Source: Salisediminibacterium halotolerans (GTDB taxonomy: Bacteria; Bacillota; Bacilli; Bacillales; Salisediminibacteriaceae). From it: a DNA stretch of 64,000 bases. Every line of letters begins with the position of its first letter. Within the stretch, counting starts at the first letter, position 1. Location of the stretch: positions 1 to 64,000 of the forward strand of contig NZ_RKQQ01000005.1 of assembly GCF_003814815.1 (NCBI RefSeq), written 5' to 3'. Below are positions 20,463-28,623 of this stretch, in pieces. Made by a program: the position numbers and the translations under genes. The notes beneath the pieces were generated by a model that did no database searches, was not told where the DNA came from, and saw only the letters and a list, made by a program, of their open reading frames with translations.

Positions 20463-20612
20463 ATGCCGCAAAAAATTGCCCTTGCCTGCGAACGGTGTCA
20501 TGCAAGAAATTATTCGACGGTTAAAACCGCTGCAGCGAACGCTGAACGGTTAGCAATAAAAAAGTACTGCAAAACTTGCGGGCAGCATAGCGTGCATCGG
20601 GAAACAAAGTAA
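20463..20612 (+). CDS. rpmG: Ribosomal protein L33, zinc-binding form
   Basis: 49 residues. Two cysteine pairs are present (CERC and CKTC), so this is the zinc-containing L33 type. ATG at 20463 after AGAGGAG. Placed before secE and nusG as in other Bacillales. The genome may also carry a cysteine-free paralogue elsewhere; none is in this window. Confidence 0.93.
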   Translation: MPQKIALACERCHARNYSTVKTAAANAERLAIKKYCKTCGQHSVHRETK

Positions 20613-20628
20613 GCCGGAGGTGGAACGA

Positions 20629-20829
20629 ATGGCAGAAGAATCATCGAAAAAAAAGCCGATACAGTTTTTAAAAGACGTAGCGGCCGAGATGAAACGGGTC
20701 ACATGGCCGACACGCCGTGAATTAAGCCGTTATACCGTCGTTGTTGTATTGACAGTGGCGTTTATAGCAGTTTTCTTCGCCATCAGTGATCTGGGCATTT
20801 CAACAGTCATCGACTTGATCACAAATTAA
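20629..20829 (+). CDS. secE: SecE, preprotein translocase subunit
   Basis: 66 residues. The small essential partner of SecY. The amphipathic segment EMKRVTWPTRRELSRYT is followed by a single membrane helix (VVVVLTVAFIAVFFAI). ATG at 20629 after CCGGAGGTGG. Its presence shows that the organism has a standard Sec system, which makes the missing secY in the spc cluster more notable. Confidence 0.95.
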   Translation: MAEESSKKKPIQFLKDVAAEMKRVTWPTRRELSRYTVVVVLTVAFIAVFFAISDLGISTVIDLITN

Positions 20830-20857
20830 GAAGAACCGGAAAAAATTGCTCGATTTA

Positions 20858-20889
20858 GAGGAGGGAAGGACGGAAGCGTCCTGATCAAC
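20858..20889 (+). promoter_or_regulatory. nusG ribosome-binding site with intervening hairpin
   Basis: AGAGGAGGGA (20858-20867) lies about 24 bases before the nusG ATG, too far for normal use. A 6-bp hairpin, AGGACG (20867-20872), GAAG loop, CGTCCT (20877-20882), fills the gap. Folding would bring the Shine-Dalgarno to about 7-8 bases from the start. Confidence 0.55.
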
Positions 20890-21426
20890 ATGGATAAAAA
20901 TTTTTATGTAGTACACACATACTCCGGATATGAAAACAAAGTAAAAGTAAACTTGGAAAAGCGCGTGGAATCGATGGGAATGACCGATAAAATTTTCCGT
21001 GTTTTTGTGCCGGTAGAAGAAGAAACAGAAATGAAAAACGGAAAATTGAAACAAGTTACGAAAAAAACCTTCCCGGGCTACGTAATTGTCGAAATGGTCA
21101 TGACCGATGATTCTTGGTATGTTGTTCGCAATACTCCTGGCGTGACCGGCTTTGTCGGCTCTACAGGCGCGGGTTCGAAGCCGACGCCCCTTCTTCCTGA
21201 TGAAGTTGATGCGCTGCTCAGGCAAATGGGTGTCAAAGAACCGAAACACGAAGTTGAATTCGAATTGAAAGAATCGGTGAAAGTGAAAGAAGGGCCGTTC
21301 GCTGATTTCATCGGTTCGGTCGAGGATATTTTTGCGGAAAAACGCAAGCTGAAAGTACACGTGAATATGTTCGGCCGGGAAACGCCGGTAGAACTCGAAT
21401 TTCATCAAGTAGAAAAAATTCAATAA
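20890..21426 (+). CDS. nusG: NusG, transcription elongation/termination factor
   Basis: 178 residues. An N-terminal NGN domain (WY-type FYVVHTYSGYENKVKVNLEKR, DDSWYVVRNTPGVTGFVG) and a C-terminal KOW domain (VKEGPFADFIGSVEDIF). It binds RNA polymerase and affects pausing and termination. There is no alternative in-frame start nearer to the distant RBS. Confidence 0.96.
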   Translation: MDKNFYVVHTYSGYENKVKVNLEKRVESMGMTDKIFRVFVPVEEETEMKNGKLKQVTKKTFPGYVIVEMVMTDDSWYVVRNTPGVTGFVGSTGAGSKPTPLLPDEVDALLRQMGVKEPKHEVEFELKESVKVKEGPFADFIGSVEDIFAEKRKLKVHVNMFGRETPVELEFHQVEKIQ

Positions 21427-21441
21427 TCGTAAAAAAACCGC

Positions 21442-21470
21442 TTGTCAATGACTTGACTAAGTGATAAAAT
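21442..21470 (+). promoter_or_regulatory. Promoter of rplK-rplA
   Basis: TTGTCA at 21442-21447 and TAAAAT at 21465-21470, spacer 17 bp. The resulting leader is about 115 bases and contains a terminator-like hairpin. Confidence 0.65.
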
Positions 21471-21487
21471 TTGAATGTTGTTAATGG

Positions 21488-21513
21488 ACGTGAGCGAAAT
21501 GTTCACGTTTTTT
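21488..21513 (+). terminator. Terminator-like hairpin in the rplK leader
   Basis: ACGTGA (21488-21493) pairs with TCACGT (21503-21508), followed by a T-run to 21513. It could end the nusG transcript, or act as an attenuator for the promoter at 21442-21470 just upstream. Confidence 0.65.
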
Positions 21514-21594
21514 CCTGCACAAAGCAGGTTTTATGAGTGGGAGAGCATGTGTATGCTCGATGTACCACATCACGGACTTAAGGAGGTGTGTCGC

Positions 21595-22020
21595 GTGGCT
21601 AAAAAGGTCATTAAAGTAGTTAAACTTCAAATCCCTGCTGGTAAAGCGAATCCGGCACCGCCGGTCGGACCGGCGCTCGGTCAAGCTGGTATTAATATCA
21701 TGGGATTTTGTAAAGAATTTAACGCTCAAACGCAGGAGCAGACAGGTCTGATCATTCCGGTTGAAATCACTGTTTATGAAGACCGTTCTTTTACATTTAT
21801 CACGAAAACTCCGCCGGCTCCGGTATTGCTGATGAAAGCTGCTGGAATCGAAGGTGGATCGGGTGAGCCGAACCGCAACAAAGTTGCGACGGTGAAGCGT
21901 GATCAAGTAAAAGAAATCGCGGAAACAAAAATGCCAGACCTAAACGCAGCGAACGTTGAAGCAGCGATGCGCATGGTAGAGGGTACAGCCCGAAGCATGG
22001 GTATCACGATCGAAGACTAA
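21595..22020 (+). CDS. rplK: Ribosomal protein L11
   Basis: 141 residues, exactly the usual length. Part of the GTPase-associated centre of the 50S subunit. The GTG at 21595 follows AAGGAGGTG; the in-frame ATG at 21475 lies in the leader and would add a non-conserved extension. The proline-rich N-terminal region ([19 protein letters not shown]) and the KTPPAPVLL segment are intact. Confidence 0.96.
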   Translation: MAKKVIKVVKLQIPAGKANPAPPVGPALGQAGINIMGFCKEFNAQTQEQTGLIIPVEITVYEDRSFTFITKTPPAPVLLMKAAGIEGGSGEPNRNKVATVKRDQVKEIAETKMPDLNAANVEAAMRMVEGTARSMGITIED

Positions 22021-22039
22021 TTTGCATGTGTATGTAATG

Positions 22040-22093
22040 AAGGTTGCGAACAAGGACGGTCTCCTTGCCTGTTGAAATCAGGGTCGCAACCTT
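22040..22093 (+). ncRNA. Three-way-junction RNA element between rplK and rplA
   Basis: The outer stem AAGGTTGCGA (22040-22049) pairs perfectly with TCGCAACCTT (22084-22093). Inside are two adjacent hairpins: CAAGGA/TCCTTG (22051-22067) and CCTG/CAGG (22068-22082). Only two unpaired linker bases remain. It is followed by TTATT. It could be an r-protein binding site controlling rplA, or a weak terminator; I do not recognise it as a known leader family. Confidence 0.6.
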
Positions 22094-22142
22094 TATTAGT
22101 GGGAGGTCTAACCGCTAAAACCACAATAAGGAGGAACCAACA

Positions 22143-22838
22143 TTGGCAAAAAGAGGTAAAAAGTACGAAGATACGGTCAAGCAAATTGACCGTGATAAAG
22201 TATATGCAGCAAAAGATGCAATTCAAACCGTGCGCGACGCGTCAATCGCAAACTTCGATGAGACAGTGGAAGTAGCATTGCGCCTCGGCATTGACCCGAA
22301 GAAAGCAGATCAGCAGCTGCGCGGAGCGATGGTTCTGCCGCACGGAACCGGTAAAACCCAGCGCGTTCTTGTGTTTGCAAAAGGCGAGAAAGCGACAGAA
22401 GCTGAAAACGCCGGCGCTGACTTTGTCGGAGAAGAAGATCTGATCAATAAAGTGACGCAAGGATGGCTCGACTTTGATGTTGTTGTTGCAACGCCGGACA
22501 TGATGGCGCAAGTCGGTAAGCTCGGACGCGTGCTTGGACCAAAAGGTCTGATGCCGAACCCGAAAACCGGCACAGTAACATTTGAAGTAGAAAAAGCTGT
22601 TCAAGATATTAAAGCAGGTAAAGTAGAGTACCGCGTTGACAAGTCCGGTAACGTACACGCGCCGATCGGCAAGCTCTCATTTGAGGATGAGAAACTCGTT
22701 GAAAACTTCAACGCGCTTGTTGATACGCTCGTGAAAGCAAAGCCGGCTGCAGCGAAAGGAACTTACTTGAAGAATGTTTCCGTTACGTCCACGATGGGAC
22801 CAGGAATCAAAGTAGACGTATCAGGATTTAAACTGTAA
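22143..22838 (+). CDS. rplA: Ribosomal protein L1
   Basis: 231 residues. Forms the L1 stalk of the 50S subunit and is often an autogenous regulator. TTG start with AAGGAGGAACCAAC. The family signature region [19 protein letters not shown] is present. Preceded by the three-way junction element. Confidence 0.96.
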   Translation: MAKRGKKYEDTVKQIDRDKVYAAKDAIQTVRDASIANFDETVEVALRLGIDPKKADQQLRGAMVLPHGTGKTQRVLVFAKGEKATEAENAGADFVGEEDLINKVTQGWLDFDVVVATPDMMAQVGKLGRVLGPKGLMPNPKTGTVTFEVEKAVQDIKAGKVEYRVDKSGNVHAPIGKLSFEDEKLVENFNALVDTLVKAKPAAAKGTYLKNVSVTSTMGPGIKVDVSGFKL

Positions 22839-22839
22839 G

Positions 22840-22868
22840 TTGACTTCTCTTGCGGGACGGGTTATACT
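22840..22868 (+). promoter_or_regulatory. Promoter of rplJ-rplL
   Basis: TTGACT at 22840-22845 and TATACT at 22863-22868, spacer exactly 17 bp, just after the rplA stop. Confidence 0.85.
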
Positions 22869-22875
22869 CGTATCC

Positions 22876-23007
22876 GTGAATCAAATACGCCGTACCGTAG
22901 ACAGCAGGTGCCGCATGGCTTAATGTCCTGCCGAGGTAGTTTATCGCCCCGAAGTTATTTCGGCCGATTCTGCCTCCATGTCTATATGCATGGGGGCAAT
23001 TATTTTG
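22876..23007 (+). ncRNA. L10 ribosomal protein leader
   Basis: The stretch CGTAGACAGCAGGTGCCGCA, then TGTCCTGCCGAGG, matches the Firmicutes L10 leader recognised by the L10(L12)4 complex. It ends in a hairpin, GCCTCCATG pairing with CATGGGGGC near 22982-22998, followed by AATTATTTTG. It should give autoregulation of rplJL by premature termination. Boundaries are approximate. Confidence 0.88.
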
Positions 23008-23062
23008 TCTATGATGTAAGTTGATACGGCAGGTACGAGTTTATTTTATTGGAGGTGTCAGA

Positions 23063-23560
23063 ATGAGTGCAGTGATTGAGCAAAAGCAGCAAGTTGTTGA
23101 CGAAATCACAACAAAACTGCAAAACAGTCAATCGACGATTATCGTGGATTACCGCGGCTTAGATGTTGCGGAAGTTTCCGAGCTTCGCCGTCAATTGCGC
23201 GAAGCAGGTGTAGATTACAAAGTCTACAAAAACACGATGGTTCGCCGTGCAACAGAAAAAACCGGTTTGACTGAACTGGATGAACTGCTTGTTGGACCGA
23301 CAGCAATTGCATTCAGCAACGACGATGTTGTGGCTCCGGCGAAAGTATTGAATAATTTCGCAAAAGAGCACAGCGCATTGGAGCTGAAAGGCGGCGTTGT
23401 TCAAGGAGAGGTTACATCCCTCGCAAAAATCAAAGAATTGGCAGAGATTCCTTCACAAGAAGGCCTCTTGTCGATGTTCCTCAACGTCTTGCAAGCGCCG
23501 ATCCGAAACATGGCGCTCGCAACAAAAGCCGTTGCGGATCAGAAAGAAGAAAGCGCGTAA
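23063..23560 (+). CDS. rplJ: Ribosomal protein L10
   Basis: 165 residues. Anchors the L7/L12 stalk. ATG at 23063 after TGGAGGTG; the in-frame ATG at 23021 lies upstream without an RBS. Conserved [20 protein letters not shown] and [12 protein letters not shown] segments. Autoregulator of this operon through the leader upstream. Confidence 0.95.
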   Translation: MSAVIEQKQQVVDEITTKLQNSQSTIIVDYRGLDVAEVSELRRQLREAGVDYKVYKNTMVRRATEKTGLTELDELLVGPTAIAFSNDDVVAPAKVLNNFAKEHSALELKGGVVQGEVTSLAKIKELAEIPSQEGLLSMFLNVLQAPIRNMALATKAVADQKEESA

Positions 23561-23618
23561 TACTGAAATACGACCAAACAGCCTGACGGCTTAAATTATT
23601 ATTAGGAGGAATATCATC

Positions 23619-23975
23619 ATGTCTCAACAAGAAATTATTGATGCGATCAAAGAGATGTCCGTTTTGGAATTGAACGACCTTGTAAAAGCAATTGAAGAAG
23701 AATTTGGCGTTACAGCCGCTGCACCGGTTGCAGCAGCCGGCCCGGCTGAAGTTGAAGAAGAGCAAACAGAATTCGACGTTGTTCTTGAAGACGCAGGCGC
23801 TTCTAAAATCAACGTAATCAAAGTTGTTCGCGAAATCACCGGCCTCGGTCTTAAAGACGCAAAAGGTCTTGTCGATGCACTTCCGGCGCCGCTTAAAGAA
23901 GGCGTAGAAAAAGAAGATGCTGAAGCAATGAAGAGCCAGCTTGAAGAAGCAGGTGCGAAAGTAGAATTGAAATAA
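23619..23975 (+). CDS. rplL: Ribosomal protein L7/L12
   Basis: 118 residues. The mobile stalk protein that recruits translation GTPases. N-terminal dimerisation helix, an Ala/Pro/Glu-rich hinge (about 35-52), and the C-terminal domain with [27 protein letters not shown] strong AGGAGG RBS. Followed by a terminator. Confidence 0.96.
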   Translation: MSQQEIIDAIKEMSVLELNDLVKAIEEEFGVTAAAPVAAAGPAEVEEEQTEFDVVLEDAGASKINVIKVVREITGLGLKDAKGLVDALPAPLKEGVEKEDAEAMKSQLEEAGAKVELK

Positions 23976-23988
23976 TAACGTGATACAA

Positions 23989-24023
23989 AAAGGACCCGCT
24001 TTGTTTAGCAAAGCGGGTCCTTT
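23989..24023 (+). terminator. rplJL terminator
   Basis: GGACCCGCTTTG pairs with CAAAGCGGGTCC around a 5-base loop, then TTT. Ends the rplJL transcript; read-through could reach the methyltransferase and rpoB. Confidence 0.92.
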
Positions 24024-24053
24024 CTATCTGTCGAAGTTTTAGGAGGGTGCGTT

Positions 24054-24659
24054 ATGAGTGATCATTATTACAGCCATAATCCGAATATTGACAGCAAGCG
24101 GCGCGAGATTCGTATATCTCTTCGAGGGAAGCCGTTTTCGTTCATGCTTGATCGCGGTGTGTTTGCTTCTGCAGGTCTGGATTTTGGAACACAAGTTTTA
24201 ATTGAATCGTTTGCAGAACCGGCCGTTGACGGACCGATACTTGATATCGGCTGCGGCTGGGGGGCGATCGGTATTTCGCTAGCTGTTTTCTACCCTGAAA
24301 GAGACTGGGTCATGCTCGATGTCAATCAGCGGTCTGCAGACTTAGCGCGAGAAAACGCCGTCAAAAACCGCGCCGATAATTGTGAAATACTCTGTCAAGA
24401 TATCCGTGATTTTCCGGCAAACAGGACGTTTGCAGCCGTGGTGACGAATCCGCCTGTTCGCGCCGGCAAAGATACTGTATTTGCGATTTATGAAAAAGCT
24501 TATGAACTGCTCGGGCGCGGCGGAGAATTGTGGGTTGTTATTCAGAAAAAGCAAGGCGCGCCATCTACTGAAAATAAACTGAAAGAACTCGGTTTTTCCG
24601 TGACGCTCGCGGCAAAGAAAAAAGGCTATCAAATATTCCGGGCGACACGTATTGACTGA
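24054..24659 (+). CDS. ybxB: Class I SAM methyltransferase, RsmC/RlmG-like (YbxB)
   Basis: 201 residues. SAM-binding motif I is ILDIGCGWGAIGISLA; motif IV is VVTNPPVRAGKDTV, the NPPxR form typical of guanine-N2 rRNA methyltransferases. Only one methyltransferase domain is present, unlike the two-domain E. coli RsmC. ATG after AGGAGGG. Conserved location between rplL and rpoB in Bacillus; substrate probably rRNA, not proven. Confidence 0.88.
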   Translation: MSDHYYSHNPNIDSKRREIRISLRGKPFSFMLDRGVFASAGLDFGTQVLIESFAEPAVDGPILDIGCGWGAIGISLAVFYPERDWVMLDVNQRSADLARENAVKNRADNCEILCQDIRDFPANRTFAAVVTNPPVRAGKDTVFAIYEKAYELLGRGGELWVVIQKKQGAPSTENKLKELGFSVTLAAKKKGYQIFRATRID

Positions 24660-25041
24660 GGGAGTCGGTTGTGTTAATGTTATTTAATGCGTATGACTGT
24701 AAAAAAGATAATAGGGCGATTATGCTCTAAAATCGCTCAGCGAATCTTACAGTTCAAAAACAAGAAGAATATGGAAGAGAAATATAAAAAGGGTGATTTG
24801 CATAAACGAGAACGTCATTTAGTTGTAGGAAACAACCTTTGGCGCTTTTCCTCGATGAACCCTTTTTTCTTTATTCTCTAAACGAAAGCAAAATTCCTCT
24901 GTTTCTTTTCATTTTCCACGAATTAATTGCTTCATCTTCTTTGCTTTCGCAAAGAAGGAAATCAAGATCGGTCAAAGGCAGCGGGTGTGAAAAAACCCGG
25001 TCTTTTGATGATAAATACGATAGGTTTGAGGGGTGAATGAG
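24660..25041 (+). promoter_or_regulatory. Structured rpoBC leader
   Basis: A gene-free stretch of 380 bases with three folds. AAAAAGGGT (24786-24794) pairs with ACCCTTTTTT (24859-24868), enclosing GTTGT/ACAAC. CTTCTTTGC/GCAAAGAAG forms a 9-bp stem at 24936-24957. CGGGT/ACCCG at 24982-24999 is followed by GTCTTTT. The first and third resemble intrinsic terminators and could attenuate rpoBC. A weak promoter (TTGTGT, 17 bp, TATGAC) lies near 24668-24696. Confidence 0.5.
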
Positions 25042-28000
25042 TTGACAGGTCAACTAGTTCAGTATGGACGCCACCGCCAGAGAAGAAGTTATGCCCGAAT
25101 CAGTGAAGCTATGGAACTCCCTTATTTAATTGAGATTCAAACAGCTTCCTACCAATGGTTTTTAGATGAGGGGATTCGCGAAATGTTTCAAGATATTTCG
25201 CCGATTGAGGATTTTACGGGTAATCTCGTTCTCGAGTTTATTGATTACTCATTAGGAGAGCCGAAATACCCTGTAGATGAATCAAAAGAACGCGACGTGA
25301 CGTATTCCGCTCCGCTTCGCGTGAAAGTCCGTCTCATTAATAAGGAGACCGGCGAAGTGAAAGAGCAGGAAGTCTTTATGGGTGACTTCCCGCTGATGAG
25401 CGACACAGGGACGTTTATTATTAACGGAGCTGAGCGTGTTATTGTTTCCCAGCTCGTCCGTTCACCGAGTGTCTATTTTAATGACAAAGTAGACAAAAAC
25501 GGCAAGAAAGGTCATACCGCAACGGTTATTCCAAATCGCGGTGCTTGGCTAGAGTTGGAAACGGACGCGAAGGACGTCGTTTATGTGCGGATTGACCGTA
25601 CACGAAAAATCCCGGCGACTGTGCTTCTTCGCGCACTTGGCTTCGGTTCAGATCAGGAAATCATCGATCTGCTCGGAGAAGATGAATATTTGCGCAATAC
25701 GTTGGAAAAAGATAACACCGACTCGGCAGAAAAAGCGCTTCTGGAAATCTATGAGCGCCTCCGTCCAGGGGAGCCGCCGACGGTTGACAGCGCAAAAAGC
25801 CTGCTTGAATCACGTTTTTTTGATCCGAAACGCTATGATCTGGCAAATGTCGGACGCTATAAAATGAACAAAAAACTTCATATTAAAAACCGGCTGTTCA
25901 ATCAGACTCTGGCTGAAACGCTCGTTGACCCGGAAACAGGGGAAATTATCGCCGAGGACGGTGCGGTCATCGACCGGCGTCTGTTAGATAAACTCATCCC
26001 GTATTTAGAGAATAATGTCGGCTTTGAACGTGTAAACCTGCACGGCGGAGTCATTGATGACGAAGATGTCGATCTTCAGGCTGTGCGAATTTATTCACAG
26101 GATCAAAATGAACAAGATACCGTCATCAAAGTTATTTCTAACGGCCAAATTGATGAGAAAACGAAAAATATCACGCCGCAAGACATCATTTCTTCAATCA
26201 GCTATTTCTTTAATCTGCTTCACGGTGTCGGCAATACCGATGACATTGACCATTTAGGCAATCGCCGTCTGCGCTCTGTAGGGGAATTGCTGCAAAACCA
26301 ATTCCGCATCGGCCTTTCGAGAATGGAACGTGTTGTCCGTGAACGCATGTCGATTCAAGATGCCAATACGATCACGCCGCAGGCGCTGATTAATATTCGC
26401 CCGGTGATTGCATCGATCAAAGAGTTTTTCGGCAGTTCACAGCTGTCTCAGTTTATGGACCAAACGAACCCATTGGCTGAGCTGACGCATAAACGCCGTC
26501 TGTCTGCACTCGGCCCCGGCGGATTAACCCGCGAACGCGCCGGTTTTGAAGTTCGCGACGTGCATTATTCTCACTATGGAAGAATGTGTCCGATCGAAAC
26601 ACCGGAAGGTCCGAACATCGGTCTGATTAACTCGCTTTCCTCTTACGCTAAAGTGAATCCGTTCGGTTTCATCGAAACACCGTACCGGAAAGTCGATCAC
26701 GAAACGGGCTGCGTGTCGGAGCAAGTTGATTATTTAACCGCTGATGAAGAAGACAATTACATTGTCGCGCAAGCAAACGCCAAGCTTAATGAGGACGGCA
26801 GCTTCACGGACGAGAATATTATCGCCCGGTTCCGCGGCGAGAACATCATCGTTCCGCGCGAGCAGATTGACTACATGGACGTTTCTCCTAAGCAAGTGGT
26901 ATCAGCTGCGACGGCATGTATTCCGTTTTTAGAAAATGACGACTCCAACCGCGCTCTTATGGGTGCAAACATGCAGCGTCAGGCCGTACCGCTTATTGAA
27001 CCGCGTTCCCCGCTAGTCGGAACAGGCATGGAATACGTTTCTGCTAAAGATTCGGGCGCAGCTGTTGTTGCCAAACGCAAAGGACGCGTTGAAAAAGTCA
27101 CCGCGAAATTTGTAGATGTGCGTGAATTTGAAGAAGTAGACGGTAAAGAAGTTGAAGGCAATGTCAGCCGTTACAACTTTATGAAGTTTGAGCGCTCCAA
27201 CCAAGGTTCTTGCTATAATCAGCGTCCAATTGTCAGCGAAGGCATTGTCGTTGAAAAAGGCGAGATTCTTGCTGACGGCTCCTCAATGGAAAAAGGCGAG
27301 ATGGCGCTCGGTCAGAACGTGCTTGTCGGATTTATGACGTGGGACGGCTACAATTATGAGGATGCGATCATTCTCAGTGAACGTCTCGTTAAAGACGATG
27401 TTTATACGTCGATTCACATCGAAGAGTATGAATCAGAGTCCCGAGATACGAAACTCGGTCCCGAAGAGATCACCCGCGACATTCCAAATGTCGGCGAAGA
27501 TGCCCTCAGCAACCTTGATGAGCGCGGAATTATCCGCGTCGGCGCCGAGGTGAAAGACAGCGACATTCTCGTCGGCAAAGTGACGCCTAAAGGTGTGACA
27601 GAGCAGACAGCGGAAGAGCGTTTGCTTCATGCTATCTTTGGCGAAAAAGCCCGTGAAGTCCGGGATACATCGTTGCGCGCACCGCACGGCGGAGACGGCA
27701 TCGTATTAGACGTTAAAGTCTTTAACCGTGAAGACGGCGATGAATTGCCGCCGGGCGTGAATCAGCTCGTCCGTGTTTATATCGTGCAGAAACGAAAAAT
27801 CAACGAAGGCGATAAAATGGCCGGACGCCACGGAAACAAGGGTGTTATTTCAAAAATTCTTCCTGAAGAAGATATGCCGTTCATGCCGGACGGCACACCG
27901 ATCGATATTATGTTGAACCCGCTCGGTGTTCCTTCACGAATGAACATCGGCCAAGTACTTGAGCTTCATATGGGCATGGCTGCACGGCAGCTCGGCATGC

Positions 28001-28587
28001 ATATTTCAACACCGGTATTTGACGGCGCCCGTGAAGAGGACGTATGGGAAACGATTGAAGAAGCCGGAATGGCACGAGATGGAAAGACAGTCCTGTATGA
28101 CGGCCGAACCGGCGAAGCATTTGACAACCGTGTCTCTGTTGGAGTCAGCTATATGATCAAGCTGGCACACATGGTTGACGATAAACTGCATGCTCGTTCG
28201 ACCGGGCCTTACTCACTTGTCACGCAACAGCCGCTCGGCGGAAAAGCGCAATTCGGCGGACAGCGTTTTGGCGAGATGGAAGTTTGGGCCTTGGAAGCTT
28301 ACGGCGCTGCGTATACACTTCAAGAGATTCTTACAGTGAAATCGGATGACACGATCGGCCGTGTAAAAACGTACGAGGCGATCGTTAAAGGCGAGAATGT
28401 GCCGGAGCCGGGCGTCCCTGAATCATTTAAAGTTCTGATTAAAGAGCTTCAAAGCTTAGGGATGGATGTGAAGATGCTTTCGAGCAACGATGAAGAAATT
28501 GAAATGCTCGAGATTGATGAAGAAGAAGAGCAGCCGAACGAAAAGCTTCAGTTAAACTTGGAGCCGGAAGAAGGAACGAACGCGTAA
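25042..28587 (+). CDS. rpoB: RNA polymerase beta subunit
   Basis: 1181 residues. The TTG at 25042 ([12 protein letters not shown]) matches the Bacillus start and is spaced 6-7 bases from GAGGGGTG; an in-frame GTG at 25033 overlaps that RBS. The rifampicin-binding region [20 protein letters not shown] and [11 protein letters not shown] has the usual sensitive residues. The catalytic segments near GMEVR-type [20 protein letters not shown] and [19 protein letters not shown] are intact, with an acidic C-terminal tail. Confidence 0.97.
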   Translation: MTGQLVQYGRHRQRRSYARISEAMELPYLIEIQTASYQWFLDEGIREMFQDISPIEDFTGNLVLEFIDYSLGEPKYPVDESKERDVTYSAPLRVKVRLINKETGEVKEQEVFMGDFPLMSDTGTFIINGAERVIVSQLVRSPSVYFNDKVDKNGKKGHTATVIPNRGAWLELETDAKDVVYVRIDRTRKIPATVLLRALGFGSDQEIIDLLGEDEYLRNTLEKDNTDSAEKALLEIYERLRPGEPPTVDSAKSLLESRFFDPKRYDLANVGRYKMNKKLHIKNRLFNQTLAETLVDPETGEIIAEDGAVIDRRLLDKLIPYLENNVGFERVNLHGGVIDDEDVDLQAVRIYSQDQNEQDTVIKVISNGQIDEKTKNITPQDIISSISYFFNLLHGVGNTDDIDHLGNRRLRSVGELLQNQFRIGLSRMERVVRERMSIQDANTITPQALINIRPVIASIKEFFGSSQLSQFMDQTNPLAELTHKRRLSALGPGGLTRERAGFEVRDVHYSHYGRMCPIETPEGPNIGLINSLSSYAKVNPFGFIETPYRKVDHETGCVSEQVDYLTADEEDNYIVAQANAKLNEDGSFTDENIIARFRGENIIVPREQIDYMDVSPKQVVSAATACIPFLENDDSNRALMGANMQRQAVPLIEPRSPLVGTGMEYVSAKDSGAAVVAKRKGRVEKVTAKFVDVREFEEVDGKEVEGNVSRYNFMKFERSNQGSCYNQRPIVSEGIVVEKGEILADGSSMEKGEMALGQNVLVGFMTWDGYNYEDAIILSERLVKDDVYTSIHIEEYESESRDTKLGPEEITRDIPNVGEDALSNLDERGIIRVGAEVKDSDILVGKVTPKGVTEQTAEERLLHAIFGEKAREVRDTSLRAPHGGDGIVLDVKVFNREDGDELPPGVNQLVRVYIVQKRKINEGDKMAGRHGNKGVISKILPEEDMPFMPDGTPIDIMLNPLGVPSRMNIGQVLELHMGMAARQLGMHISTPVFDGAREEDVWETIEEAGMARDGKTVLYDGRTGEAFDNRVSVGVSYMIKLAHMVDDKLHARSTGPYSLVTQQPLGGKAQFGGQRFGEMEVWALEAYGAAYTLQEILTVKSDDTIGRVKTYEAIVKGENVPEPGVPESFKVLIKELQSLGMDVKMLSSNDEEIEMLEIDEEEEQPNEKLQLNLEPEEGTNA

Positions 28588-28623
28588 CGGGAGAACTTGA
28601 ATGTTGAAAGGGAGGTTGGCCCC

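Noticed and set aside
21475-21594. N-terminal extension of L11 starting at 21475
   Set aside because: The extension covers the leader hairpin and is not part of the L11 family; the GTG at 21595 gives exactly 141 residues.
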